64,000 nt of DNA, from positions 4,898,001 through 4,962,000 of the forward strand of contig NZ_CP040018.1 in the NCBI RefSeq assembly GCF_005280255.1, written 5' to 3'. This document shows, piece after piece, positions 44,248 through 53,261 of this stretch (positions are counted from its first letter, which is position 1; the number at the start of each line of letters is the position of its first letter). Position numbers and translations under genes: made by a program. Source of the DNA: Arthrobacter sp. 24S4-2 (GTDB lineage: Bacteria; Actinomycetota; Actinomycetes; Actinomycetales; Micrococcaceae). The notes under the pieces were generated by a model. The model saw nothing but the letters and a program-made list of their open reading frames with translations, did no database searches and was not told the DNA's origin.

Positions 44248-45321
44248 ATGTATTGACCACGGAGGTTAGGAACATGCGGCGTGGTTAGGTGACAAAAAGA
44301 AGACCTCCGAGTGGGGTGGGGCTTGTCTAAGAGTCCGATCCACAAGGAGGTCTTCAATGTCCCATGCTAACGCGCTTCTGACGCCGAAGGGGCGGCTCCG
44401 GCTGGCCCGGTGCATCGTCGATGATGGGTGGCCGCTGCGCCGTGCTGCTGAGCGGTTCCAGGTGTCGGTGACGACCGCGGCGCGGTGGGCGGCCCGATAC
44501 CGGGAGCACGGTGAGCACGGGATGGGTGATCGTTCCAGCCGGCCCATCAGCTCCCCGCGTCGGACCTCCATGCGACGGGAGCGGCGGATCATTGCGATCA
44601 GGGTCAACCGCCGGTGGGGGCCGGCGAGGATTGGCTATCAGCTGGGCATCCACCCCTCCACGGTGCACCGGGTCCTGTCCAGGTTCGGGCTGGCCAGACT
44701 GTCGTGGCTGGACCGTGCCACGGGCCGGGTGATCCGCCGCTACGAACACCCCAGCCCGGGGGACTTGGTCCACGTCGACATCAAGAAACTCGGACGCATC
44801 CCCGACGGCGGCGGCCACCGCAGTGTTGGCAGGGCCGCCGGTAACCGAAACAAGACCGGCGCCGCGGCCAACAGGAGACCGGGTCACGCTTTCTTGCACA
44901 ACGCCGTCGATGACCACTCCCGGCTCGCCTACACCGAGATCCTGACCGATGAGAAAAAGGAAACTGCAGCCGGATTCCGGGAACGCGCCAACGCCTATTT
45001 CGAGTCCTGCGGGATCACCGTCAAACGGGTCTTGACCGATAACGGTTCCTGCTACCGCTCCTACGCGTTCAAAGACGCCTTGGGCCCGCAGATCAAGCAC
45101 AAACGCACGCGCCCCTACAGGCCCCAGACCAACGGCAAAGTCGAACGCTACAACCGCACCATGCTCGACGAATGGGCCTACGCCCGTCCTTACAGATCAG
45201 AGGCCGAGCGTGTTGCCGGTTTCGGGGACTGGCTCCATCACTACAATCATCATCGAGGCCACACCTCACTCAAAGGTCAACCACCGGCCAGCCGCGTCAC
45301 CAACCTCTCAGGTCAATACAC
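44248..45321 (+). mobile_element. IS481-family insertion sequence
   Basis: Terminal inverted repeats are readable: left ATGTATTGACC (44248 on) and right GGTCAATACAC (45311-45321), sharing TGTATTGACC and then a second matching block AGGTT. Both sides are bordered by CTAG (44244-44247 and 45322-45325), the target core known for IS481-type elements. One transposase gene fills the element. The ends and reading frame look intact, so it is possibly active and recent. Confidence 0.88.
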
Positions 45322-45325
45322 CTAG
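44357..45325 (+). CDS. IS481-family transposase
   Basis: 322 residues. An N-terminal HTH (LARCIVDDGWPLRRAAERFQ, then VSVTTAARWAARY) and a second HTH-like unit (WGPARIGYQLGIHPSTVHRV) precede the integrase core. DDE residues are in LVHVDIKKLG, RVLTDNGSCYRSY and NGKVERYNRT. AAGGAGG lies just before the ATG. The stop codon TAG (45323-45325) lies in the flanking CTAG target sequence, not in the element itself. Confidence 0.93.
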   Translation: MSHANALLTPKGRLRLARCIVDDGWPLRRAAERFQVSVTTAARWAARYREHGEHGMGDRSSRPISSPRRTSMRRERRIIAIRVNRRWGPARIGYQLGIHPSTVHRVLSRFGLARLSWLDRATGRVIRRYEHPSPGDLVHVDIKKLGRIPDGGGHRSVGRAAGNRNKTGAAANRRPGHAFLHNAVDDHSRLAYTEILTDEKKETAAGFRERANAYFESCGITVKRVLTDNGSCYRSYAFKDALGPQIKHKRTRPYRPQTNGKVERYNRTMLDEWAYARPYRSEAERVAGFGDWLHHYNHHRGHTSLKGQPPASRVTNLSGQYT

Positions 45326-45474
45326 GCCGCCCGTTGGCGTCGTCTTCAACCACTCGCTGGGGATCCAGGTGATCTCCCCAGCGGGCGATCTCCCAGCCGT
45401 CAAAGCCCGACGCCGTGGCACTTCCTCAACCGGCAGATCGGCTCACTGGCTGGTGAAGAGGGTGATGGGACTGG

Positions 45475-46180
45475 TCATAATGCTTCGTTCTGCCAGTGGC
45501 TTGCGTTCTCTGCGCTGGCCTCTGCCGCGGCCAGCACCTTTTGCACCTGCAAACCATCGGCGAATGTCGGCGAGGGCTGCTCGCCTGCGCCGATGGCAGT
45601 GACGAGGTCGACCACCTGATGCGTGAACCCGTGCTCATAGCCAAGGCCGTGTCCGGTGGGCCACCAGTTGCCGGCGTAGGGGTGGGACGGCTCGGTGACC
45701 ATGATCTTGCGGATGCCTGCGTCCGGTTCCAGCGCGGAATCGTAGAACTGCAGGTAGTTCATATCCTCGAAATCGAAGGCAATCGAACCCTTGGTGCCGT
45801 TGAGTTCCAAACGCACGGCATTCTTGCGGCCCAAGGCAAACCGGGTCGCTTCGAAGATGCCAATGGGAGTTCGTTCCTTCACGAACGTCTCCAGAAGGGC
45901 CGAAACGCCGGTGATGTTGTGTCCGGTGATCCACTGCGCGGCGTCAATGCTGTGCGCGCCGATGTCACCCAGTGAACCGGAGCCGGACTTGGATTTATCC
46001 AGCCGCCACGTCAGGGGAGCGTCCGCGTCGCTGAGCCAGTCCTGGAGGTACTGAGCGGACATGGCGGATTTGGCCCAGACGGCCCTCCTCCACCGTTCTT
46101 TTCGCCAGGGCCAAAGCAGGCGTACGGCGGTAGCTGAAACCGCTGGGGACCCCTGCGAGGTTTCGGTCGCAAATGCACAA
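45475..46180 (-). pseudogene. Gfo/Idh/MocA oxidoreductase, N-truncated and frameshifted
   Basis: The remnant begins with GFSYRRTPALALAKRTVEEG then RLGQIRHVR in one frame. Near 46060 it shifts by one base to AQYLQDWLSDADAPLTWRLD, and it then runs intact through GDIGAHSIDAAQWITGHNIT to the normal end ASHWQNEAL. The N-terminal Rossmann domain (about 125 residues with the GxGxxG loop and the EKP motif) is missing. Intact relatives oxidise sugars or inositols. It follows the CE7 esterase on the same strand and was probably the last gene of the carbohydrate operon. Confidence 0.8.
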
Positions 46181-46225
46181 CCATTCAGTAGCTGGTTTGT
46201 CTTTTCGGGCGACTAGAACCGAGCG

Positions 46226-47245
46226 TTAAGCTAGGAGCCTACGGAGAAAAAGCACCTGCTTTATCCAGTGGTGTTCCTGCCCTCCTTCATGGTTGTTGAA
46301 CCTATACACCTCAATTTCCTTCGTTGGGCCGGGACCGGACGCATCAGAAGTGCCCGAGCCGTACGCGTTGAAGCTGGCGAAGACAGTAGAAGGCGGGCAG
46401 ATGTCGTCACTTAGCGCTGCCGAGTACAGCGTCGGCGCTGTAGCCCATCGTCCGAGGTTGACGCCGTCGAAATAGCGTAGGACGTCAACTACTTGCTCAT
46501 ACCGGTCCCGGTGACGGGCAAGGAAGGCGGCGATTTCCGGGTACGGGCCACGCGGGGTGATGTCGATGGCGCGCGTAAAGTCCTGCAGGAACGGGACGTC
46601 GGGCAAAGCGGCCACGACGCCGTCGAGCCGGCCGGCTACCAGCCCGGAGACAGCTACCACAATGCCGCCGCCCTGACTTCCACCGGCGAGGACGACTCGT
46701 GCCGGATCCACCTCGGGGTGGGATTGTGCTGCCTCCACTGCCCGGAAGGCATCCGTGTACACCCGCCGGTAGTAGTAGTCTTCGCGGCTGCCGACGCCCC
46801 GGGTCATGAAGCCGGCATAACCTACGCCGCCAGCCGACGGATGGAGATCAGCAGTCTCACCCAGAGCAAAACCGTAGCCCTGGCCACGGGTGTCCATGAT
46901 GAAATGCGCGTACCCCGCCTGCGCCCACCCTGTTTCCTGGTTCGCCAGTCCCCGCCCGCCGGAGTAGCCGACGTATTGGACCACCACAGGCAGCCTGGAA
47001 CCTGAGTCCCTAGTGGCCGGGAGGTGCAGCCAGCCCTTGATGGGTTCCCCACCGTACCCTGCGAAGGTCACGTCAAAGGTGTCGATCACAGAAAGGTAGT
47101 TCTCCACGGGCTCAAACCGGGCGTTCAAGGGGTAGGCTCTGGCATCCCTGATCGTGGCATCCCAGAATTCGCGAAGGTCGTCCGGCATCGTCACATCGGA
47201 GATGTAGCTGCGGAGCTGGGACAACGGGAGGTCAAAGAGTGGCAT
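46226..47245 (-). CDS. Acetyl xylan esterase / cephalosporin-C deacetylase (CE7)
   Basis: 339 residues. An alpha/beta hydrolase of carbohydrate esterase family 7: catalytic Ser190 in GGSQGGG, Asp280/281 in AALSDDICPPST and His319 in FNNHEGG. RGQGYG and the family loop FMTRGVGSREDYYYRRVYTD are also present. There is no signal peptide, so it acts in the cytoplasm on imported acetylated oligosaccharides. It lies in the carbohydrate-utilisation cluster after the broken GH36. The ATG at 47245 has no strong ribosome site. Confidence 0.9.
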   Translation of the reverse strand: MPLFDLPLSQLRSYISDVTMPDDLREFWDATIRDARAYPLNARFEPVENYLSVIDTFDVTFAGYGGEPIKGWLHLPATRDSGSRLPVVVQYVGYSGGRGLANQETGWAQAGYAHFIMDTRGQGYGFALGETADLHPSAGGVGYAGFMTRGVGSREDYYYRRVYTDAFRAVEAAQSHPEVDPARVVLAGGSQGGGIVVAVSGLVAGRLDGVVAALPDVPFLQDFTRAIDITPRGPYPEIAAFLARHRDRYEQVVDVLRYFDGVNLGRWATAPTLYSAALSDDICPPSTVFASFNAYGSGTSDASGPGPTKEIEVYRFNNHEGGQEHHWIKQVLFLRRLLA

Positions 47246-47567
47246 CGCGTCCGTTTCTGTTGTTTTCGGGAGGGGTTGGCCTAGCTAGCAGACGGCTTGG
47301 GTGAGATTACTTTGCATGGAGGCCAACACGGTTGCGTTACCCGCCAGTACCTGAAGGGATATGTTGGCGTTCCCAGCGTAGCTTTATCTACCCATGCCGG
47401 GTCTCGCCAACTACGTTCCTCGTTCTGGAGGTACGCGCCTGTCTGCGAGTACCGAAGTAACGGAGTCAGGAACTTGCGGGCTCTACCAGGCCGTTGGAAG
47501 CTGATCCAATCAATTCCCTGCCCAACAGTGTGGGGCGAACTGTCGGCCGTGGTCAGCGGAGAGGTTA
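47246..47567. other. Spacer with an unrecognised open frame, minus strand
   Basis: This 322-base stretch separates the broken GH36 and the CE7 esterase. On the minus strand a frame is open from about 47600 to a TAG near 47282 (including SYQ-like and WRDPAWVDKATLG segments), but its third codon positions are not GC-rich and there is no start with a ribosome site. It may be remnant sequence from a deletion that removed the rest of the GH36 gene. Confidence 0.25.
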
Positions 47568-48302
47568 TCAGTGGATCGGGCTGGGCATTTCCGTACCATG
47601 AGCCGGTCCGAGGACGGCAGCAGCGGAGAAGGCGCCATCGTTTGACCAGGAGTGGAGGACGGCGGCCACGTCCTGCCGCTTCTCGTCCCGGACGGCCACT
47701 TCGTAGGAACGTTCCAGTAGTGCGCGGATCTGCACCCGCCTGCCGGTGGCTGCGCTATCGATGAGTCGCTCCGGGCTGTCGGAAGGATCGAACGGTGAGA
47801 TTCCAGACAGGTTGAAGGAGGTGAGAGCGTCGACGGTGACGGGTGCCGACGAATCGTTGACGAGTGCCACCTCCACCGTGACGTGGCGATCCCCCGTCCG
47901 GTGGGTCAGTGAGTGCTCTAGGCTGATGCCTTCGGCCGACCGAAACGCGGTGATAACGCGGGTGATGGCCCCGCGATGCTCAACTAGGTGATCGGCGAGG
48001 CGGAATCGGGCGGTGGAGGGCGACCACCGCATCGTGCGTCATTGGGCCCACCCATCTGTCGCAGCATCGCCCCGTAGCGCTGCATGCACCAGGGGATCGA
48101 CTGTGCGCGCGGGCGGGTTGTCGGTGCCGGGTTGATTGGCGATGTAGGGCTCGTCGCCGATTCCAGTGCGCGCCGGGACCGGCTGCAGCGATGCGGGACA
48201 CAGCACGAGTCCTACCTGCTCCGACTCGTCCACCCAGTAGTGGGCTGTCATGTCACCCAGTTCGTATATCGCGAGCTCACGCATTGTCATCTCCTGTGTC
48301 AT
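47568..48302 (-). pseudogene. GH36-type alpha-galactosidase, N-terminal fragment with an in-frame stop
   Basis: Translation from ATG 48302 (MTQEMTMRELAIYELGDMTA) runs to DPLVHAALRGDAATDGWAQ, meets TGA at 48039-48041, and continues in the same frame as RTMRWSPSTARFRLADHLVE and LTHRTGDRHVTVEVALVNDS then VDALTSFNLSGISPF. This is the N-terminal beta-sandwich of GH36 enzymes, including the conserved ALTSF-x-LSG-I. A full GH36 has ~700 residues; here the catalytic barrel is absent. A point nonsense mutation plus a large deletion therefore inactivate it. Confidence 0.75.
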
Positions 48303-48474
48303 GGCGTTCCCTTTCCGGTGCAGCTTAATGTCGCCCTCATCGTCGTGGCCGCCCACGGTCGCAAAACGATCGGTGCAGATTCCGACGCGAGGAGGGCCTC
48401 CAGTGCCTGTTCAAGCATGAGTTTAGAGGAAAGAGAGGTCTGGGTTGCGGAACCACTCGAAGCTCCGGGTCGGG

Positions 48475-50388
48475 CTACCGCCCGGCTATTTGAGTCGGTT
48501 GCTCATCGCCGCACTCCACGGGAAAGTAGACGGTGTAGGCGCCTTCAATGATGTCGCTTAGGGGTACGAATTTTATATCCGGGGTGCGGATGGTGCGATA
48601 CGTGCCTGCATTCCACCAGTTGTGTGTCCTGCTCTCATCTGGTGCGAGAATCGTGGTCGCGTCGCCGTCCCCGCCGCGTGCACGCTCGACGGGTACGCGC
48701 TGTGCGACGAGCCCAGCGAGAACATAGGGTCCGTCTTCGAAGGAGACCACTGTGGGGCTATCGGGGGCAGGGACGGCCCGCACCTGGATTGGAAATTCGA
48801 TACGCACGACATCACCCGCAGTCCAGTCGCGATCGACGAGAGCCCATCCCTCGTCGTCGACGTACGCAAGCTCATCCCCCTTGCAATACACGCGAAATGG
48901 GGCATGCACCCAATCCGGTATCCGCAGTCGCAACCCGAACCGCGCCGTTTGGTCTGGACGCACTTCGATATCGAAAACCATTCGGTCGGGGCGCTCGGTC
49001 GGCAGATCCGGCACCAGACGTTGGATGGCGTTGAGACCGCGCGGCGTTCCGGTTTCTCCGAATACCACTCCGGCGAGAGGATCCTGCTGAATCCGGATGG
49101 CGACGCTCGTCTCAGCGACATCGTCCCAACGCGTGTCAGAGGGTATGTATTGGCTGATGCGAAGACCGTCTTCGTCCCGCTGCACGGCAGCCGTCGCGTG
49201 CTGAGAGTGCGCTTGCAGGAGGGTGCCGTGGCAGCACCAGAAGTCGTTGGTGCGTGAACCCCATTGTTTCTCACTGCCGGGCGCGAGAGGAAGAAAGTAC
49301 GCCACCATGCCTGTCTTCGGGTTTTGCTGTGCGAAAATTCCGTTGACCAGGTTGCGTTCCCAGTAGTCCGCGTATGTCTTTTCGCCCGTCCAGCTGTACA
49401 AGATTTGCGCCAGACGCATCATGTTGTAAACCGTGCAATGCTCCTGCACGCGGTGCAAACGGGAAAGTATTTTCTGCGCAGGCTGCCAGACTTCTCCCGA
49501 TGTGGACCCGCCCGTACAGTACGTGCCACGCGAACTAACGGCCTGAGACCAAAACGCTTCGACGATGGCGCGCCAGCGGCGGTCTCCAGTGACCTCCCAC
49601 GCTCGGGCAGCGCCTAGTATTTCCGGGATCTGTGTATTGGCGTGCCTGTTGGTCAACACGTCCTCACCGGCGAGCAGGCGATCAAAGAACCGTGGCCGGT
49701 CGTAGCGACTCATCAGCAGTGAGTATTTACTCTCGCCCGTTTCGCCGTAGAGATTCGCCCAGATCTCCAGCATCCCCCCCGTCTCGACGTCTAGAACATC
49801 GTCAAGCTTGTCGCGACTCATGTGATCCGTCCACTGCACGAACCAATCAGCGAAGTGCGTGAGCAGGGTGAACGCTGAGGCGTTGCCACCGACCGCATAC
49901 ATGTCCCAAAGCCCCATGAGGATCTTGTGAACCGTGTATTGCGGCGCCCACACCTCGTGGCCCTGGACAACCCGGTCCATATACCCGCGCGGAATCCCAG
50001 CCACCCACTGACCGCCATTCGCCTCCTGGCATCTGACCAGCTCGTTGACAATATGGTTGGCTCTAGCACGCACCTCGTCGTCATGTGTTGACAAGTAAGC
50101 CGCGGCCGATAGCCAGTGACCGAGGGTATGCCCGCGAAGATCACTCGTGGGCGATTCCCATCCCCAGTGCCAATTTTCGGGGCCGTCGGCTGCAGTCTCT
50201 CCGATAGTTGTCCCTACAGAACCGGAGTATCGCCACAATCCCGCCTCAAGGAGATAGGGGCGAAGTAAGTTCTCAGCGGTGAGACTCATCAAGTATTCGC
50301 GATTCATCTGTGCTCTGGACAGTGCGGGACCCTCGAGTAGTTCCGCATCGCGAGGACCAACGAAGCCAACCTGACTTTTCAAATTCAT
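48475..50388 (-). CDS. GH127 beta-L-arabinofuranosidase (DUF1680)
   Basis: 637 residues with an (alpha/alpha)6 barrel. Catalytic and zinc residues known from Bifidobacterium HypBA1 are recognisable: Glu299 in TSGEVWQ, Glu316 and Cys318 in QEHCTVYN, and the adjacent Cys385 and Cys386 in NDFWCCHGTL. YMDRVVQGHEVWAPQYTVHK and GHTLGHWLSA match the family. It removes beta-L-arabinofuranose from plant glycans or hydroxyproline-linked arabinosides. Without a signal peptide it works in the cytoplasm. It is flanked by GH43 upstream (74 bases) and the broken GH36 downstream. Confidence 0.92.
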   Translation of the reverse strand: MNLKSQVGFVGPRDAELLEGPALSRAQMNREYLMSLTAENLLRPYLLEAGLWRYSGSVGTTIGETAADGPENWHWGWESPTSDLRGHTLGHWLSAAAYLSTHDDEVRARANHIVNELVRCQEANGGQWVAGIPRGYMDRVVQGHEVWAPQYTVHKILMGLWDMYAVGGNASAFTLLTHFADWFVQWTDHMSRDKLDDVLDVETGGMLEIWANLYGETGESKYSLLMSRYDRPRFFDRLLAGEDVLTNRHANTQIPEILGAARAWEVTGDRRWRAIVEAFWSQAVSSRGTYCTGGSTSGEVWQPAQKILSRLHRVQEHCTVYNMMRLAQILYSWTGEKTYADYWERNLVNGIFAQQNPKTGMVAYFLPLAPGSEKQWGSRTNDFWCCHGTLLQAHSQHATAAVQRDEDGLRISQYIPSDTRWDDVAETSVAIRIQQDPLAGVVFGETGTPRGLNAIQRLVPDLPTERPDRMVFDIEVRPDQTARFGLRLRIPDWVHAPFRVYCKGDELAYVDDEGWALVDRDWTAGDVVRIEFPIQVRAVPAPDSPTVVSFEDGPYVLAGLVAQRVPVERARGGDGDATTILAPDESRTHNWWNAGTYRTIRTPDIKFVPLSDIIEGAYTVYFPVECGDEQPTQIAGR

Positions 50389-50462
50389 AGGATCTCCCGA
50401 TCAGGGCAAGAACGGACACTAAGGAAGGCCAGCGGGCCAGGCCAGCGAGGCGATCGTTTTGT

Positions 50463-51422
50463 TTAGTTGGAATGGCCGGCATTAGCAGCTGGGATCAGAT
50501 AGATCCCGTTGGTTTCAGCCACGCGTCTGATGGTCAGCCTTTCAAGCGTGAGTTCATTGGGCTGGTGAAACACCAGAAAGCGTTCATTTCGTGTTGTGAG
50601 CAGCATTGCATGTCCGCCATCAGACCCAACGAGGGGTTGAGGGTGGTGCACCCATGGTCCGGTGATGAGACCTGTGGAGCTGCGGGCCACGCCGACTGAG
50701 TAGCCTCCTTCGCCGCCGCTCGACCAGAGGAGTGCGAGCCCCGCGTCGTCGCGAACCACGAAGGGACCATCGGTGATGAACGCGACGTCGTCGTAACCCG
50801 TTTCTTCATTGCGAAAGGGTCGTGTCCAGGGCGCTTGCGAGGCAGTGAATAGGAGGATCGGAGCGCCTGTCGAGGTACGCAGGTCGTCACTGAGACGCTG
50901 CGCGTAGATCGCGCCCTCCCCGGCCTGCAGCCATTCATGGCAGAAGATTAGCCATGGAGCGCCGGCCTGGTCCTTGAAGAATGTGCCGTCAAGACACATC
51001 CACTCCGGTGGGGTGACGGGTCCGTCGCTCCAGGGTTGGAACAGTCCGTCTGGATCGGTTCCGATCAGAACCTGAGTGCCGCGACGGCCTGAGTGGTCGG
51101 CGAATGTCGCAAACATGAACCAGGCACCGTTGTAGGAATGCACTTCCGGCGCCCAGAACTGGGTTTCGCCCCAGAATCCAGGACCCGGGCGAAAGGCGGG
51201 AAATGGTCCCCTCCACCGCTCGAGATCATCGCTCTCGTACCGGTCGAACCCGACTCCCGGCCCCTGCCAGGGGCTCGGATCTGTCGTACCGAAGAGCAGG
51301 TAGCGGTCGTCGTGCTCCACGATGTACGGGTCACGGATGCGCAACTCGGACCGATCGATCATGTTGTGGCGTGGATAGGTGGAGTGGAGTGAGCTTTCCT
51401 GTTGTGACTTGTTGTGCGCCAT
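50463..51422 (-). CDS. GH43-type five-bladed beta-propeller glycosidase
   Basis: 319 residues. The first blade carries LRIRDPYIVEHDDRYLLFGT with the probable general base Asp, then FWAPEVHSYNGAWFMFATFA, CLDGTFFKDQAGAPWLIFCH (the second Asp) and ITDGPFVVRDDAGLALLWSS. No signal peptide is seen. Likely a cytoplasmic arabinofuranosidase or xylosidase of family GH43; the acid/base Glu is not assigned with certainty and GH32/GH62-related propellers are alternatives. The start overlaps no gene; it begins 2 bases after the upstream permease stop. Confidence 0.78.
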   Translation of the reverse strand: MAHNKSQQESSLHSTYPRHNMIDRSELRIRDPYIVEHDDRYLLFGTTDPSPWQGPGVGFDRYESDDLERWRGPFPAFRPGPGFWGETQFWAPEVHSYNGAWFMFATFADHSGRRGTQVLIGTDPDGLFQPWSDGPVTPPEWMCLDGTFFKDQAGAPWLIFCHEWLQAGEGAIYAQRLSDDLRTSTGAPILLFTASQAPWTRPFRNEETGYDDVAFITDGPFVVRDDAGLALLWSSGGEGGYSVGVARSSTGLITGPWVHHPQPLVGSDGGHAMLLTTRNERFLVFHQPNELTLERLTIRRVAETNGIYLIPAANAGHSN

Positions 51423-51424
51423 AG

Positions 51425-52315
51425 TTACGACTTCACGGCACCCATCGTGAGTCCGCTCACGACGTGCCGCTGCAAGAAGGCGAACACGATGAGGAGTGGC
51501 GCGACGCCGAGCAACGCGGCGGGAAAGAGCAGGCTCGGGTCGAGCGTGTAGCTGCCAACGAGGGAGTAGGCGTTCACCATCACCGTTTTCAATGATGGAT
51601 CCTGCAGGAAGACCAGCGGCACGAGCAGGTCATTCCAGACGCTCAGGGTCAGGAACGTGGCAAGGGTCGCCGTGACCGGCCGAAGGAGGGGGAACAGCAC
51701 GACAAAGAAGGTGCGAATCGGTCCCGATCCGTCGATCGCCGCGGCTTCCTCGAGCTCTATCGGAATCTGTCGGAAAAAAGACGTGTAGAAGAAAATCGCG
51801 ACCGGAAGGTTCATGGCCGTGTATGTGAGAATGACTCCCGCGTAGCTGTTCAGCAGGCCAGCGTCTCGGAGCAAGAGGTACAGCGGGGCAAGCAACACGA
51901 AGATCGGGACCGTCGAGCCCGCGATGAAGAGGCGGTAAACCCACGTCGCCCACGACCGGCTGATACGGGCAAGCGGGTACGCGGCAAGTGATCCGAGAAC
52001 GATGGTGAAGATCAATGCGCCAGCCAAGACGATGGTCGAGCTGAACAAGCCCTGCGCGTAGTTCATCTTCGAATACGCGTCGGTGATGTTGGTGATGGTC
52101 AGGTTCGTGGGCCAGCCAAGCGGATCTTTGACCAGGTCCGAAGCGGGGCGCAGAGACGTCACTACCGTGTAGGCGAACGGCGCAAATATCAGGAGGACGG
52201 CGATGCCCAGTATCACGTCGCCGATCAGCGTTGCTGGTCCGCGTCGTGGTCGTCGCCGGCCAGCTCGACGTTCCTCACGGGACGCCGTCTGGGTTGTCTG
52301 GATTGTGGTGGCCAT
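51425..52315 (-). CDS. Carbohydrate ABC transporter permease (MalG type)
   Basis: 296 residues, six membrane helices, with an Arg-rich cytosolic head (REERRAGRRRPRRGPA). The EAA loop that touches the ATPase is LEEAAAIDGSGPIRTFFVVL. The gene starts one base after the MalF-type partner. No ATP-binding protein is encoded in the cluster, as in many actinobacterial sugar importers that share one MsiK-like ATPase. Confidence 0.92.
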   Translation of the reverse strand: MATTIQTTQTASREERRAGRRRPRRGPATLIGDVILGIAVLLIFAPFAYTVVTSLRPASDLVKDPLGWPTNLTITNITDAYSKMNYAQGLFSSTIVLAGALIFTIVLGSLAAYPLARISRSWATWVYRLFIAGSTVPIFVLLAPLYLLLRDAGLLNSYAGVILTYTAMNLPVAIFFYTSFFRQIPIELEEAAAIDGSGPIRTFFVVLFPLLRPVTATLATFLTLSVWNDLLVPLVFLQDPSLKTVMVNAYSLVGSYTLDPSLLFPAALLGVAPLLIVFAFLQRHVVSGLTMGAVKS

Positions 52316-52316
52316 T

Positions 52317-53192
52317 TCAGATTCGCTCCTCGCGACGTCGAAGGAAGGATTGGGTTATTCCGCCAAAGAGGAGGACGAGAACGAGAAGGAGGAAGGCGAT
52401 GGTAGCGCCATAGGCAAAGCTTCCCTGCCCCCCGAAGATCTTGGCGAAGATCAGCATTGTCAGGGTCGTGGTAGAACCGGCTGGTCCACCGTTCGTCATC
52501 ACGAAGGGGAGCTCAAATACTTTGAGGGACCCGAGCAGGGAAAGGGTGACAGCCACGGTGGTGGCCGGGGCGAGAAGCGGCCACTCGACCGAGACGAATC
52601 GGCGCCAGCCTGCTGCTCCGTCCACGCTCGACGCGTCGATGAGTTCGGCCGGCAGGTTCATATATCCGGCCAAGAAGATGGCGGCTGAGTAGCCCGAGAA
52701 CATCCATATGTTAACCAGCGCGATTGCCCAGAGTGCCGTCGAGGGATCGCCGAGCCACACGTGCGTGAGAGTGCTCAAACCGAGCGATCTCAAGAGGGAG
52801 TTGATCGCTCCGTCTGGCGCGAGAAGAGAGTTCCAGACGAACGCGGCCATGACGGCCGACATGAGAGTGGGAACGAGAATGAGGGTGCTGCCCAGTTGGC
52901 GGATCCGCGGGCGCATATATAGGGCCCTGGCGAGGACCAGACCGACCACGTTCTGCACGACAACCACTACGGCGGCGTACGCAAGCGTGATGCCCAGTGC
53001 TCGCATGACATCACTGTCGCTTCCCAGCGCGACGTAGTTTTTCGCGCCGACAAAGTTGCCGGCATTGCCGATCTTGCTGTCCGTCGCGCTCAAAACGAGC
53101 CCTTGCACCAACGGGTACAGAATGAGGACGAGGTACATGGCCAGGGCCGGAGCCATGAACGCGACGGCTATGAGAGGTTTGCGGTGGATCAT
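52317..53192 (-). CDS. Carbohydrate ABC transporter permease (MalF type)
   Basis: 291 residues, six membrane helices. The EAA-like loop LIDASSVDGAAGWRRFVSVE and MTNGGPAGSTTTLTMLIFAK near the C-terminus are typical of MalF/UgpA permeases. It lies 69 bases after the solute-binding protein gene and is followed by the MalG-type partner. Together they import an oligosaccharide, probably released from plant cell wall given the neighbouring enzymes. Confidence 0.92.
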   Translation of the reverse strand: MIHRKPLIAVAFMAPALAMYLVLILYPLVQGLVLSATDSKIGNAGNFVGAKNYVALGSDSDVMRALGITLAYAAVVVVVQNVVGLVLARALYMRPRIRQLGSTLILVPTLMSAVMAAFVWNSLLAPDGAINSLLRSLGLSTLTHVWLGDPSTALWAIALVNIWMFSGYSAAIFLAGYMNLPAELIDASSVDGAAGWRRFVSVEWPLLAPATTVAVTLSLLGSLKVFELPFVMTNGGPAGSTTTLTMLIFAKIFGGQGSFAYGATIAFLLLVLVLLFGGITQSFLRRREERI

Positions 53193-53261
53193 CAGGTTTC
53201 CTTCAATTGAACGGAACGGCGGGGGCCGAGCTTGATGCGACTCGGCCCCTGCCGCAGGTGT

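Noticed and set aside
45326..45474. Possible gene interrupted by the IS481 element
   Set aside because: A minus-strand frame (FDGWEIARWGDHLDPQRVVE) looks protein-like, but joining the two flanks gives a stop soon after, and no start or family could be recognised.
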